DNA of 64,000 nt, taken from Evernia prunastri (Eukaryota; Ascomycota; Lecanoromycetes; Lecanorales; Parmeliaceae). Below the pieces are notes generated by a model. The model did not search any database. It was given only the letters and a program-made list of their open reading frames with translations, and was not told the origin of the DNA. The stretch spans positions 1 through 64,000 of the forward strand of contig NKYR01000154.1 of NCBI GenBank assembly GCA_003184365.1. The letters are read 5' to 3'. The translations under genes and the position numbers were made by a program. Numbering within the stretch: the first letter of the stretch is position 1; each line of letters opens with the position of its first letter. Of the stretch, positions 43,066 through 55,820 are shown in pieces.

Positions 43066-43811
43066 GAAAAGGGCAGTGATAGGAATGGTAAAGTCACCGG
43101 ATTTCTGCATTAACATTTAGATGGGAGTTTCTTTTTTTCTTTTTTGCATAGCTGGAAGGCCTGGATTGATACCACAGGTCTACTTGGGAACAGTACGTAA
43201 GGGTATATCCATACGAGTGGTGCGAGCATAAGGAAATCGGAACCTCACCTCAAGTGTACTCTTATCAGAATTAGTATCTCCGCTTCATGTCTGTCCGAAT
43301 GCAACCAATTCGCGAGGGGTGAAGTACCTAGAGTTACCATTTGTGCGGGGAGCGAAGTGTGTGACTGTGGGGCAACTGCATGCCCCTAAAGATAACCTTA
43401 TCGGGTAGGGTTAAGCGGCAGGGGTGCCTCATGTCTTGCAGCCAGCCTGGGGTTAATAGGCTCGATAGGCTAATAGGCGCCCAATAAACACCTGAAACTA
43501 AAGTATAAGTAAGGTACTCGTACTCTGGGATCTCACTCGTCTGAGCCGTAACCACTGATTAGATCTTAAGCCGCTCCTTTGACTGCTTCCTCTTACTTCA
43601 TATTCAATAACCTATAACAAAATCTTAGTCAAATTTCTAAAATGCTTCACTTACCATCATCCCATTCTTAACCCAAGTAGCAGTACTCTCACACCAGAAT
43701 CACCCTTCTCAATGACTCTTACTCATTACTACACCACAGACCTCTTGCCGCGTTGGCCTCTCTTCTACACCTGCGTTCCATGATAATCCTGAAATCCTTC
43801 AAGATTCTAAG
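43066..43811. other. Intergenic, no gene
   Basis: Between LRO1 and MSN5, both on the + strand. Poly-pyrimidine and AT-rich tracts near 43130 and 43600-43700; no coding signal. Confidence 0.5.
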
Positions 43812-46800
43812 ATGAACGACAGTGGGAGCGCGAACGGTCATGCTGAAGAGGGCAAGCCCGAGATACATGCGCAGATATTACGAGCTTTGGAAATCATACA
43901 CGAGCCCAGGTCGTCTAACGCCCACCGTCAAGATGCGTCCCGATATCTTGAAGAGATAAGATCGGATGAGCAGGCTCCCTACCATGGGTTTGGGCTTGCA
44001 TCCGCAAAAGACCAGCCAGCTATTGTCCGTCATTATGGCCTATCCCTGATCGAGTACGGCGTACGCCACAGATGGTCAGAGTATACGTCGGTGCAGAGCC
44101 AGGCTCTTCGAGAGTGGGTGGTGAACCTGGCACATAGCACAGCCATTACGGATCCATCGTACATTACGAATAAAGTTGCCGAGATATGGGTCGAAATAGC
44201 CAAGAGAAGCTGGGGTTTGGACTGGCTGGACATGGATGAACTCCTAGTTCACCTGTGGGATGTTTCAATGGTGCAAAAGAGTCTAGTACTCATTATACTG
44301 GAGACTCTTTCGGAGGAAATCTTTGGGAACGACGACACTACAGCAGCTCTACGAGGCAGTGATCTCAACAGAGCCTGTGTAGAAATTTTCACGCCAGCGA
44401 ACGTGCTGGCCGAGAATTTTCCAACTCGGGAGACAGCTGCTATCACAAAATGTGGCACTGATGGATGGCTATCTCGTATGGCAGCTTTGCTTGACTGGTG
44501 CACCGAAGACGGTAAGATTGATGATAACCGAAGCGCTTGCGGTGTAAAGACTCTCTCCACCTTCAAGTCTGTGATTAACTGGATTATCCCTCGCTCTTTG
44601 GTCACGACCCATGCTTTACACAGGATCTGTGCTTGTTTGGCAGCCTCAAACGTGCCTCTCCAGCTGGTGAGCGAATCCGCCAAGTTTGTGTTCTGATGAT
44701 TGTGTAACTTACTGAGAACACTAGGCCGCTGTCGATTCTTTGTACTCTTTGTATAATCGTTCTAGGTTCTCTGAAGATGATTTCAGGGACTTAGTAGGCC
44801 CAATGTTCCAAGACGAGACCATTCAATTGCTAAAGCAGCTCTACAAATGGTTGGTTGTTGATTCTACTGACATCAATGAAGCCAAGTACCTTCTTCTCAA
44901 AAAGTTCTCTGAAGTATGAGCAACATTCGGGAAGTCTATTTTCGCTCACTAATCGTGACTTAGATGGTTTTCAATATTGGCAGACTATTGGAAGAAAGGC
45001 CTTCATCCTTGCCAGAAAAGAGCGACTTGAGGGGCTTTTTCGAACTTTTGCTCGAGATCATGAATGATCAAAGTCTCCATGTCTCCATTCCAGCCCTACA
45101 TCTATGGGTGAAGCTGCTCAGTTCCGACAAACTCGGAACTTCCCCCGCGATCATGGCTCTCATAAGTAATTTGCTCGAGACATGCAGCCTCCGGCTTGTT
45201 CGATTCGAATCCTTGCCCATGGACTCAAGCAATCCGAGCATCATCTTCCTCAACGAAGACGTTGACACAATGCCCGAAAGACATGCTTTTCTTGGCAATT
45301 ATGCTAGGTTTTGCAATCAAATTGTTGAGCTTGTCGTTCAGAAACAGCCCGTAGACGCACTGTATTATATTCTTGGACAAGCCGACCAAGTCTTGGATCA
45401 TGTATATGATGGAGAGCCACCCTTCCAAGGTAAGAAGCTAATCAAAAAACTTTGTGAATGTCGTTTTCTAAACGTATAGCATCAACCTACACGAAAACGT
45501 CTATCCCTTACTTGCGGATTGACGCACAATTTACGGTTATCGAGGCTGCGCTGAAGGGCTGCTTGAAATGGCTGACCGCTTCGGGTGACCCCAAAACCGT
45601 AGGTCGGTCTCTGATTTCAGCTGCCATTGTTTAACGTATGAACAGGAGCATGAGCACGAGGTCATGAGTTCCAACCTCCAAGTGTGGTGTGATAGGCTGT
45701 TAGGTCTAATGTTTGAGGTACGTTAGGTATGCCCTATCGGGAAGTCCACGCTCACATTGTAAAGGACCCTATCATCAAACAGCGAGTGATTCAACTTGCT
45801 GTAGGATTTGCTATAGGACCATTGAAGCGTAATGCACAATTTGCGTTCAAAGTCTTCGACTACATTCTAGACACAAGGTGTCCTGCGCATCCTGCCTGCG
45901 AGGCCTATACCGATGCTGTCAGGGATCTCCAAGCGTTCTCACTTCACCAACTACAGAGGCTTGCTATGCGGTTCCCTGACCATCTTGTTGTAAGTGGAAC
46001 CGCGAAAACACTTGGGGTGTGCTTACAACTCTAGACCATATTCGACGAAGTGGAGAGGAAGGTCATGTCAGTCAGTCAGTCAGTAGCTTCTGACGAGCAG
46101 ACACGCGCTCGTTACTCTTCCGTGCTCTTCATCATCATGTGAGTCCTTGGTAGCGTGGGAAACAAAGTCAGAAACTGAAATATAAAGGCATCGTGCAACC
46201 AGTGTGGATTCAAAGCCACGCGAAGAACGACTGGATCAATTTCTACAGCCAATGATCGGCCAGTGGCAAGACAGAGACCTGAGCGACTCGTTGTCGTCTT
46301 TTGAAAACTTTAGCAGACTACTCGGACTTGAAGACCTACAGCAATATCTGTTTTCCAGGGCGGTGAACAAGCTACCGAATTGGTCAGCGCACCCACTCGA
46401 CGACCAAGGCAAAGCTCTTCAAGTGAATATGCAGAACGCTCTCGATGTCAGTTTGCAGTCTACACTTCACCGGTGTTGAGATATGTGAATAACTTTCCAT
46501 AGGCTCTTCCACTACGGGCAACGAAGACCGTGATGAGCATCAGTGTTGAAAGGCTGGAGCATGGATCAGAGCCCTTTGATATGGCCTGCCGGCTGTGGCA
46601 CAAGAAATTTCCTTTGATCCTGCCCAATTTACTCCAATTCATCAGGTGACGAGGCATCATATACTTCAAGGGACGTGCCTATTACTGACTTCTGGTAGCC
46701 AATCGCAAGCTTTCCACGATCCTTCCAACTGGTCTGCTCTTCCTCATGAGATGCAAGATGTTGTTCGCAGGATTCTCACAGACCGTTTTTGGCAAGTGGG

Positions 46801-48011
46801 TATCTCTCAGGGCAGCCGAGATGAGTTCTACACCAACGTTGGAGATACCAAGACAACTCTCGAGGGGCTCGCATCGTCCATCAGAGCTACTGTGAGGACC
46901 GTCCGTGAGACAGGATATAGGCTGCTGAATTATATGAGCCTTCTTGGAGAGCATTTTTACAGCTTCGCAGAGCTCCCGGGTCCACTGGCCCAGGCCTTGT
47001 TCGCTGACGCGTGCGCATTGTCCCCACATCAAATGGCTATTCTAGTGGACATGATTCGGCCGATCATCGACAATTGTCCGGAGGTATCTCGAAGTCATTT
47101 TCTCCCCCCGGTTCTGTCGGCACTGTTTGAGCAACTAGATCGCAAAGCAAGCTTGGAGTGGGGAAGGATTGAGGAGAGAAGCAAAGCAGCGTCAGAGGAT
47201 GATGACTTGACGAACGAGATGAAAGACGAAAGTATATTGCGACAATTGACTATGGCTTCAGTAATGTTGGTAGTCGCCCTTCTGGAGCCAGCAAGACCGA
47301 GTAAGTCACCGCACATCTTTTGTGAGCCTCAAAACTAATCCATAGATGACAGATCCCCCAGCTCCTCCGGATGTACACGAAAAGGTCAATGACGATGCAG
47401 CGGGTTCAGGTGCAAGCACGACAAGATCGTTCATACTGCAGACGCCGGAAATACTAAAGCCCTTAATTCTATTCTGCACTCATGCGCTGCGCATGCGTGA
47501 TACTCGAGCCTGCTCTTTCATTGCCAAAGTCTTGCGTTCCATAGTCCCTGAGTTCGCCGGCGAGGGCCCTGTCGAATCAGATGTACGAGAATTCATCTCG
47601 ACGGAGGTCCTCAAAGCGTGCATCACGTCACTGCATGACCCGTATTTTGTGGAGCTGCAGAAGGACTTCGCTCAGCTGATTGCAAGCATCCTCATTTCCT
47701 ATACACCGCGCACAGAAATGCCAAAAATTATCCTTCTCTCCTTACCTGAGATGGCCCCTGAGAAGGTAGATCGTGCTATTCGCCATCTCTTCAGGGCACA
47801 TCAGAATACTCGACAGCAAAGAGCCATTGTCCTAGACCTGTTAGAAGGCTTCAGAGGTGTTGCCATCCACGAACAGGGCAAGCTTCCAAAGCCCGATGCA
47901 AAGAAACTGAGATCCGCTTTACAACAGAAATACATGACGGTCGACGTCCAAGCAAACGATAAAAGGGACGTGAGTCCAGATCTTGGAGGAGTTGCTGCTA
48001 TGTTTGGATAA
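43812..48011 (+). CDS. MSN5: Exportin-5/Msn5-type karyopherin
   Basis: Eleven exons join in phase: 43812-44666, 44725-44913, 44964-45429, 45480-45598, 45646-45717, 45765-45989, 46035-46138, 46188-46446, 46503-46645, 46699-47300 and 47353-48011, giving 1230 residues as expected for the family. The N-terminal importin-beta-like part has LASAKDQPAIVRHYGLSLIE and RHRWSEYTSVQSQALREWV. HEAT-like helices run throughout, with IPYLRIDAQFTVIEAALKG and VGDTKTTLEGLASSIRATVR typical of exportin-5. Msn5/exportin-5 carries phosphoproteins or structured RNA out of the nucleus with RanGTP. A GTCA tandem repeat (46069-46084) lies inside exon 7 and encodes SVSQSV. The last acceptor must be 47352, not 47345, to stay in frame. 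Confidence 0.93.
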
Positions 48012-48196
48012 CGAGTCATGAGAAACCGGTGTTTCCTGCCGTACGCAATAGCATAGCGGTGGGGAACTCTCACGTCACGCAGCGTGCATTGTGCCTTATA
48101 AGCGACGACTTTCGGTCAAATAGCGGTTTGAGACTTATGTACAATAGTCACTGAGTAGACGCCACGACTCCAACGATCCTATTCACAGCGATTGCT

Positions 48197-49013
48197 CTAT
48201 TTCGTAACATGCTGAGGCGAGATAGAAAACGTAGGGCGAACGAATCTGTAGACCATAGGTGTCAGCTAAGTCACAAGTGGATCCAACCGCCATTCCTAGT
48301 CCCCCATCAACCTCATTCCCCTTCCCCCCCTTAACCCACCCAAACAGAAAGGACCGTGCATAACCCACCTATCCGAGTGATAGACCTTGGTCTCCCCACC
48401 CATCAGCTCCCTCTCCCTCGCCTTGTCGGCCCACGTCCTGCGCACCAGGTCCCGGTCCTCCTCCGCTTGAAGCATGGGTATGAGGTGGATGCGGGACCAC
48501 ATCTTCTCCCGGGAGAGTTCACTGTCACGCGCCGAACGAAGAAAGAATTAGCAAGCATATCATCACTCCCGTCGAAGCAAACGTCCCGTTCTGAACCAAA
48601 TCCTGCTACTTGCCCCTCCCCCGCCCCGACAACTCCCCTCCACATAGGGGCGAGATATTAGGAAGCGCCAAGTCCCAGTCTACCCGCCGTATGCATGCCT
48701 GCCGTCTCTGACCGCCGGGGACTCGCTGGAAAGGGTAAGGGGGTCGGAGTGAGATGGACGGAGGACGTACTTTTGCTCTCTGATCCCCTGGCCGGTCTTG
48801 TAGAGTCCGTAGGTGCAGATGACTCCAATGGCGAAGAGGTAGTAGGAAGGGCGGAAACCGCGCGCGGGGAGGTTGCGCTGGGGGATTGGGGATCAGGTCA
48901 GCTCTCCTTTTTTCCGGCAATGAATTGGCAAACGGGGATGAGGGAAGGGTGGGCTGGCTGACCTTGTACTGTACCGGCTCGTAGCCGCCGGATGGGGGGA
49001 GGTCTTGAGCCAT
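48197..49013 (-). CDS. Mitochondrial complex I subunit, GRIM-19/NDUFA13 (B16.6)
   Basis: Exons 49013-48963, 48877-48771, 48521-48369 and 48245-48197 give 119 residues. Starts MAQDLPPSGGYEPVQYKRN, then ARGFRPSYYLF and a single membrane helix (AIGVICTYGLYKTG), REQNELSREKMWSRIHL, IPMLQAEEDRDLVRR, and the conserved C-terminus DRFVRPTFSISP, which appears only after splicing to the 49-nt last exon. It is an accessory subunit of NADH:ubiquinone oxidoreductase in the inner membrane. Introns are GC-rich and pyrimidine-rich on the coding strand. Convergent with MSN5. Confidence 0.93.
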
Positions 49014-49479
49014 GGCTTGTGAGGGTGATTGAGATGCTAGAGCTACTTCACGGTCCGAGGGTGAGGGTGAGATGGAAGGCTCCGAGCTAGTCTGATTTGG
49101 GTGTACAGGTGTGGAAATATAATCGATCCTGAAAACTATGCGACGACTTCGGACGAAAGTAACGTGCTATGTTTCATCATAGATGGGCTTGCTGTTGAGT
49201 TGCTATCCTCTTGCTCTTGCATGATATTCCATAATCCTGTATTTCTAGAATGCAACACATATGGCTCTACGACATACAATTTGGAACTGCCAATGCCAGG
49301 ACGTGATTACTCTATCGTAAATGCTGAGCTTCAGTGAAGTTCTCCAAGGAAATGGTCCAACGCTCGGCATCAGCCATCTTCAAAGGCAACCTGCGCCTGG
49401 AGCGCTATGGGAATTTGATTGAATTATGTCCTTTCTTTGACGCTTTTGAATCACCGCTCCGGCTCCATTGTGACCTTTT
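49014..49479. other. Intergenic, no gene
   Basis: Upstream side of the complex I subunit gene and 3' side of the MFS relic. No other feature seen. Confidence 0.5.
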
Positions 49480-50600
49480 CAGCTTGGCGCTGGGTTGCTT
49501 CGGCATGAAATGCTTTTTACTTTCAACCAAACACAAATTATGACTCTCAAGACTATGGTCGCTTTCCATCTCGGCGCGCAGAGAAATCATCAACAGGCTC
49601 GGTATCTTGGTCAGCAGGAGCAAGAAGTCACTCATTTCTCTGAGAGAAACCCACAGGTACGCGGGAAGGGCCCAGTTAAATATGCAAAAGATCCTGAGAG
49701 TCCGCCACTCCATGTTTGCAACTGCGTGCTGTGTTATGAGGGACCGAACAAAGTTGCACAGCCATTGACTGGCAGTACCCGTGGCAACATCGAATTCACG
49801 TATCCTCGTAAGGTACATCCCGCCGATATAGAGCCTCCATATATCAGCTTTCACAGTACATCGCTTCTTCGAGATAAGTATTAGCAATCGCAGCTGCTCC
49901 GCGGCTTAGGATCTTGCCAGTTGGGTTGGTCGAGGGAGGATTGTGAGTGTCAGAAATTGGATGCTAATGCCGAGGAAGTTCCCTATGAACGCTCTTTTGC
50001 GGCCCACGTTTTCCACTCTATGAGCCCCCAGAAGAAGGACTGTCCAGTCTTCCGGAGATGTCCACAGCTGCTCCCCACATGAACGACGATCACTATGTGA
50101 AGCTGCTTCTAAAGGACTGTTACTCATCCGATGGGTAAGGGAACCGAATGCTGTAGTAATTGAAGCAGTGGCATGTCCTCGTGAAAGATCCTGGTGAGAT
50201 TGAAGGCCTCAGGGAGAGGTACACGCAGAAGCTCAAGGAGCTGTTAGGACTTTCGGAGGAGAATTCGCGAATTGCGCTGTAAATCCGCTGCAGCTAGAGA
50301 GGAGAACATACGTGATCGCTTCTGAGGGCCAAATGCCTGTAGGTAGAAATCCTGCTTGTAAATTTTTAGCGGTTGGGTTCGACTGACGCTTTAGGAAAAA
50401 GCGCCGATGGACTATAAGTATTGGAAGCCGGGTGCGAGAAAGAACAGGGAATAGTGCATGCGCAATCCTCTCAAGTTCGCCACGGCTTGTAAGCAGCCGT
50501 GTAGGAGCAAGAAGACGGTTTGCTTTCCCATGGTATTGAGACATTAGAAGACTGTTGACCTTGCAGTCGTGAGACGTTCGGCCCAACCCTTCATTCAAAA
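49480..50600 (-). pseudogene. MFS sugar/quinate-type transporter relic
   Basis: Minus-strand frames carry, N- to C-terminal: APTRLLTSRGELERIAHAL (the PESPRWL-like loop), GRKRAFIGNFLGISIQFLTL (the DxxGRR loop and TM8-like helix), then MYLTRIREFDVATGTASQWL, NFVRSLITQHAVANMEW and CIFNWALPAYLW, matching the E/PTRxRE and last helices of sugar-porter family proteins. The blocks sit in different frames with stops between, and the N-terminal six helices are not found. Heavily decayed. Confidence 0.65.
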
Positions 50601-51278
50601 TAACACGCTTGAAAGTTGAAGGAGAAGGAGCTACTTACTCTGCTCTTGCTGATGGGTTCTTGCCCTTGAACCTCTTTGCTGTAGAGCTTAAAGGAGGACG
50701 CGCGATCTTTTGATCTATGGAAAATCCAAAAAACTGAGCGAAGGCTCGTTGCCACTAATCAATCCTCCAGGTTGGGAGGGACAATTACCACAATTCTGGG
50801 TGAGAAATTCATCTTGTATCATTCCACAGCAAAGAACTACTTGATCGTCTCAATAGAGGATTTACGAGCAGCAGGAGTAGGTAGCAGTCAGTACCCTGGG
50901 TAAGATCCATCCGCCTTAGATATGAGTACCTATGATTCTGAGTATACGATTCTGAGTATGATTACAATGCCCTCCCAGGCTAGAGCTGGTTAGCATGGCT
51001 ATGCACCTACCCAGAATTAATTATCAAATTCAATTTTCAAGTCTTCCAATCACTTGAAGTGAGTCTGGAAATGCTGTGCTCCCACTCTTTCCTTCCTCTG
51101 CTCATTCACCATGAAAATTTCAAACCTCACCTCACCTCACCTGACACTCTTTTGTCCCAACTTCACCTTCCAACTACGTACGTCTTTATTCCTCTGACAT
51201 CTTCTTCATCCTTGACATTCTTTTTACTCCCTTTCATCATACAGTTGCGTGCATCTTTACCCCTCACTCCCTTGAATC
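50601..51278. other. Promoter region of the trehalose synthase gene
   Basis: No gene. Near 51121-51150 there is a short CACCT/TCACC tandem (about four units); the 150 bp before the start are pyrimidine-rich, as common in fungal promoters. Confidence 0.5.
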
Positions 51279-53044
51279 ATGGCTTCACCCGAGTTCATGG
51301 CTTCGCCCGAGCGTCCTCCTCCTCGTCTTTTCATGGTCTCTAACAAAACTCCCGTCACTATCAAACGCGTATCGGAAGGGTTGTATAACTTCTCTCAAGG
51401 CTCAGGTGGACTGGTGACTGGACTGAGTGGCTTGTCCCGCACTATTCCATACACGTCGTACGGCTGGCCTGGCCTACAAATTCCTGAGAAAGAACAAGCT
51501 GGCCTATCCAGTCGATTGAGAGACGAATGCGCGACTATACCTGTCTTCCTCCCCGACGAGATTGCAGATCCCTACTACAATGGCTTCAATAGTAACGTTA
51601 CCCAAGATTCACACTCATTGACACGAGCTAATATTCTTTCACCAGATTCCATCATCTGGCCCATTTTCCACTATCACCCTGGTGAGATGAACTTCAGCGA
51701 GGAGGCATGGTCGGCATACGTGAAGGCCAACCGTAAATTTGCCATAACCGTTGCCAAGGATGTGAAGGATGGAGACCTTGTCTGGATTCATGACTTTCAT
51801 CTTTTCCTTCTGCCATCCATGCTACGAGAGGAAGTTGGCCCCAACGTGAACATCAAAATCGGATTCTTCCTTCACACGACTTTTCCTTCCTCGGAAGTTT
51901 ACCGCATTATCCCTGTCCGAAACGAGCTTTTGCTTGGAGTCTTACATAGCGACCTCATTGGATTCCACACAAACACCTATGCACGTCACTTTTTGAGCAG
52001 TTGCTCTAGAGTTCTGTAAGCGTGATGTCTTGAGGTTAAGGAGAACCATAGCTGATAATCAACTAAAGCGGTCTAGCCACGACAAGTCGAAACGTTACAT
52101 TTAAGGGCGGAATCGTTACCATCGGGACCTTTCCTATCGGTATAGAACCAGGACGATTCATTCAAACCCTTGCCGAGACCAAAGTTCAGGAGCGTATAGC
52201 TGCGCTCGAGCGCGAGTTCAAGGGACGCAAGCTTATGGTAGGTGTGGATCGCTTAGACTATGTCAAAGGACTTCCACAGAAGCTTCGGGCTTTTGAAGTG
52301 CTTCTGACAAACCATCCCGACCTTGTTGGGTCTGTTGTCCTGGTACAAATTGCTATTCCCACTCGCGGCGAAGTGGAAGAATATCAGAATCTTCGTGTGC
52401 TGGTCAACGAGCTTGTTGGCAGAATCAATGGGAAATTCGGTGAGTCACCTTGCTTTGCCCTTTACCCTAGGAACGGCGCATTTCCTAATTCTTCTCTTCC
52501 TTCTAGGAACGATCGAGTATACACCAATTCATTTCATGCATCAGTCCATGGATTTCGAGGAGCTATTGGCTCTCTACGCCATGTCCGATGCTTGTGTCAT
52601 CGCATCAACCCGTGATGGAATGAATCTGGTATCCTTTGAATACATCGCTTGCCAACAAAAGCGTCATGGATCGTTGATACTTAGCGAATTTGCCGGGTCA
52701 GCTCAGAGTCTCACTAAGTCCCTTATCGTGAATCCGTGGAACGTAAATGAGATGGCGAGGGCCATGCAAAAAGCTCTTACAATGGAAGACTGGGAACGAG
52801 CAGAACGTTTCGAGCAGATGAACGACTATGTTCAGAACAATACAAGGTACGTTTGAATGTCATCGTAGGTTAATGTCAATACAAGAAATACTGATTAGAG
52901 CATTTTAGTGCTTTCTGGGGTGCGTCATTCATCAAAGAGCTAAAGAGCGTTGCGGAGGAGCCAGAACGCCTTTTGAAGTTCGGCCAGGATCCCCCTCCGA
53001 TCAAAATAGACTGGAAAAGCTATGACGAGGACGATAAAGCATAG
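51279..53044 (+). CDS. TPS1: Trehalose-6-phosphate synthase (GT20), divergent copy
   Basis: Exons 51279-51591, 51646-52015, 52069-52439, 52507-52846 and 52909-53044 give 509 residues, the usual size of fungal Tps1. Motifs: RLFMVSNKTPVTIKR, GSGGLVTGL, SYGWPGLQIPE, FNNSIIWP (only after splicing the intron from 51592), HYHPGEMNF, WIHDFHLFLLP, IGFHTNTYARHF, VGVDRLDYVKGLPQKL, ASTRDGMNLVSFEY and LSEFAGSAQSL. It joins UDP-glucose and glucose-6-phosphate to make trehalose-6-phosphate. The substrate-phosphate Arg of the usual SNR motif is Lys here (SNK), and WVHDYH is WIHDFH, so this may be a paralogue with changed activity. No phosphatase domain is fused. Confidence 0.9.
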
Positions 53045-53374
53045 ACTACGGAGACTGGAGGTTCCACAGTCGCGATTCACCGTGATAGACAATGGCGTGG
53101 ATAGACAAAGAACAATGGTGAGCAGGAATCAAGACAGTGGCGTGGATCGACAAGAACAATGATGAGCAGGTCATTTCTCCTTTCTTTTCAAAACCATAGC
53201 ACAAAACCATAGCAATACCGAGGCAGGAAAGGTGCAGGTCCAGGTAGATTAGAGCTATCCAATATCGGCAGCTGCAAGCTCCATTCAATGCACCGTGCAA
53301 TATACACCATGCACTATGCGCCATTCACTGAATGCAACGTCAATCCCTCTCGAGCCCCCACTCTTACTGTAATT
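53045..53374. other. Convergent 3' region
   Basis: 330 bp between the trehalose synthase and BolA stops; short GTGGCGTGGAT and ACAATGRTGAGCAGG duplications around 53090-53165, no gene. Confidence 0.5.
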
Positions 53375-53889
53375 CTATTGCGATTGCTTTTTTTCCCATT
53401 CCTCAGGTGTGAAGCACTTTGGTGTCCATGCATGAATGGCTGCAATCTCAGTCTTCAAAGCTGAATTGACGAGCCGATGTCGAGCGAGACTGTTCTTCTT
53501 CTCGAAGACGGGTGAAACGATCATGGCTTGAAACATTTGGCCGCACCCGCCTGACAAGGGTCAGCACCAGCGAACCCATAAGCTCTCTCCTAAGGCATCA
53601 TTTTCTTTTTACCCGACATGTCCTCTATGTCCACATGTTTTGCTTCCAACTTCTCCGCTATGGTCCTCCGCAACGACTCGGTGGTGATGCCGGATGTGTT
53701 GGCGACGGTCTCGGCCTGCGCGTCGGTTTCCGCCGCGGACGGAGCGCTCATTCTGGCGTAGGGTCTGACGATGGTGGGGGAGGAGGGGAAAGGTCTGATG
53801 TTGGGGGAGGGGAAAGGTCGCAGGCTGCTGTTGAGTGTTGGGGCTAGGCGGAGACAGGGGAGGAGGTGGAGGCTGTTGAGGCGCTGCAT
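53375..53889 (-). CDS. BolA-like protein, probably mitochondrial
   Basis: Exons 53889-53613 and 53550-53375 give 150 residues. The first ~50 residues are basic and Ser/Pro/Leu-rich without acids (MQRLNSLHLLPCLRLAPTLN), like a mitochondrial presequence. The BolA fold follows: EKLEAKHVDIEDMSGGCGQM, a MIVSPVFEKKN strand, ARHRLVNSALKTEIAAIHAW and a TPEEWEK end. The spliced SGGCGQMF contains the conserved Cys of mitochondrial BolA proteins that, with monothiol glutaredoxin, help pass Fe-S clusters to client proteins. An alternative start at the internal Met in ARMSAPSAA would give a cytosolic form. Confidence 0.88.
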
Positions 53890-54329
53890 AAGTGAGTGGG
53901 TGGGGACAAGATTGGTGAGTGAGGTTTAAGCCGATTATCGGGCAGGCGGTTGGAAAGTTCGGGGATGCGATGCGGGATGACGCAGCCCAGGCCGCCTGCA
54001 CTAAAAGTCCTGCACCTGCTAAGCCACAGCCCGGATAACACCCTAGATGCCTGAAGGCTCGCCTACCGTACCTAAGGTACGGGGTCGACTTCCGAAATAC
54101 AGGATCAGGGCTAGAGCTGGCGAGAGTGCGAGAGTAGACGCGTTTATTTGGGCCGCCTTCACAGTAAATCTACCTTTCACCCATCAGTACCAGTGCATTG
54201 TCATTAACAATCTTTCAATAGAAGCTTTGTTCTCGCATGATCAGAGTGTTTTTTTGGCTGATTCTTAAGGGGGCTGCCCCCCCTCGTCTTCCGAATAGCT
54301 ACTCCGAAGAATAATTCTGAAGTCTTAGT
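53890..54329. other. Intergenic, no gene
   Basis: Boundary between the housekeeping block and the decayed cluster. No feature seen apart from a short GGTACGGGGTC-type GC-rich patch. Confidence 0.5.
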
Positions 54330-55471
54330 CTAGGCATGTGTTTTCTCTCCTTCTTCTGTCGAGATGATTCCTTTCATCGCGCAGCGACGAAGCGTTCCGC
54401 CTTTCCAGGCCAGCAAGGCTACCAATATCGCAGCGAAGAGTGAGAAAAAGGCCGCCATACCGAACAACCAGCCGTTACCAACAGCATCTGACCATGAGTC
54501 TATAAAGAAAGGCAATGCAAGTCCCAATGCCAGACGGTATACGTTCATGATTACTGCGACTTCGGTGGCGGAATGGACGAAGCACTCCACGACATAGTTG
54601 ACAATGATCGGAACAGAAAGGACTGCTGAAAAGCCAACCAGGAAAGCCCCGAAAGCTAGCAGCATGTAATGACAATGATACTGTAGGCTGGCTCCAAATA
54701 TACCAAGTCCAATTGGTGAGAGCAAGCCGGGTAATATCAAATTCCATAAGCGGTATTCAGGATACCAAATACCATTGGTCAGGCGGCGAGAACCCCAAAG
54801 CGGTATTCTATCACTTGCGAAGATGCCGAAAATCTCGGCTATAATCAAGCTCATCCAGGTCGTGAAAGTGACTGCAGTATGTCAGGAATCGACTGATTTG
54901 TAGTACCATGGCAACCTAGTCTGGACTCACACGTGGCATTTTGAAGAGGGGAGAAGCCATATCCTCCAACGGCCAGTGGAGTTTGTAGGTATATAGCCAA
55001 CAGTGCGTTGAGCGCGATGGTGAAGCCGAAGGTTAGGAAGGCGTAAAACCCGGCGACCAATGCGACGGGTGAGGTCCCAATGATGAAAGGAAGGGCGAAG
55101 CGTCTCCACTGCTATGAGTTTAGAACGAACTGGAAGTTGATGGCAGATCTTACTCACGAGATGTGAAACACTCATAGGCTTGACAGCATGATTTCCTGGG
55201 AAGAAGGTGACGATTCTATTGGGTATGAAATCGCTAGGTGGTTTCGGATTGGTCGATTCTTTGCGCTCTCGGTCGAATCCGCTCTCTCCTAGGAACAAGA
55301 GTACAAGTAGCGCTGCAATTGCTAGAGGGCCTATTGTCCACCAAAAGGTTACTGGCCATGGATGCTTGTCAACAATGATGCCTCCAACTGTAGGACCAGC
55401 AGTAACACCAAGCAGTACGCTAAGCTCGTACGTGAGAAAAGCCTTTCCTCTTTGATGCAGGAAAGATGTCT
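54330..55471 (-). pseudogene. MFS transporter lacking its N-terminal helices
   Basis: Exons 55471-55158, 55111-54931 and 54871-54330 join in frame. They encode FLHQRGKAFLTYELSVLLGV, AGPTVGGIIVDKHPWPVTFWW (TM5-6), a central loop ending MSVSHL, then AGFYAFLTFGFTIALNALLA and a clean C-terminal half to KGIISTEEGEKTHA. The first readable exon begins after an acceptor (TATTATAG), yet upstream there is no exon for TM1-4, only 350 bp before the next gene. About 345 of an expected ~500 residues remain. It resembles the drug:H+ antiporter-like fungal MFS group. The intact remainder suggests recent 5' loss. Confidence 0.75.
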
Positions 55472-55820
55472 CTATAATATTAGGGGTTTGGCGGATTCTT
55501 CTTTTCTTTAATAAAGTCCCCGCGAACATTATGTGGGTAGGATGTCCTCGCTCGGTTGCAGTCTAATTGATCCTAGTGCATAGATCCTAGGTCTACAGCG
55601 GCATATACCGAGCAGTCTCACGGCATACCACCCTCTCTGCGAGCTTACGATTGTTGTTATCAAATTCATGTCGCTTTTATTGACAACTCATCAAAGGTCC
55701 ACCATTCTGCTAGGGGCTTCCGTCTGCCAGTCATCGTCTGCCAGTCATTGAATGAACCCATTCAATAAGCACCTGTCGCTACACTATCACAATCATGCCA
55801 CATCACTGATCGCCGATCAC
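55472..55820. other. Spacer where the MFS N-terminus should be
   Basis: 350 bp; no exon for TM1-4 readable. Contains a short direct repeat CGTCTGCCAGTCAT (about 55729 and 55743). Confidence 0.5.
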
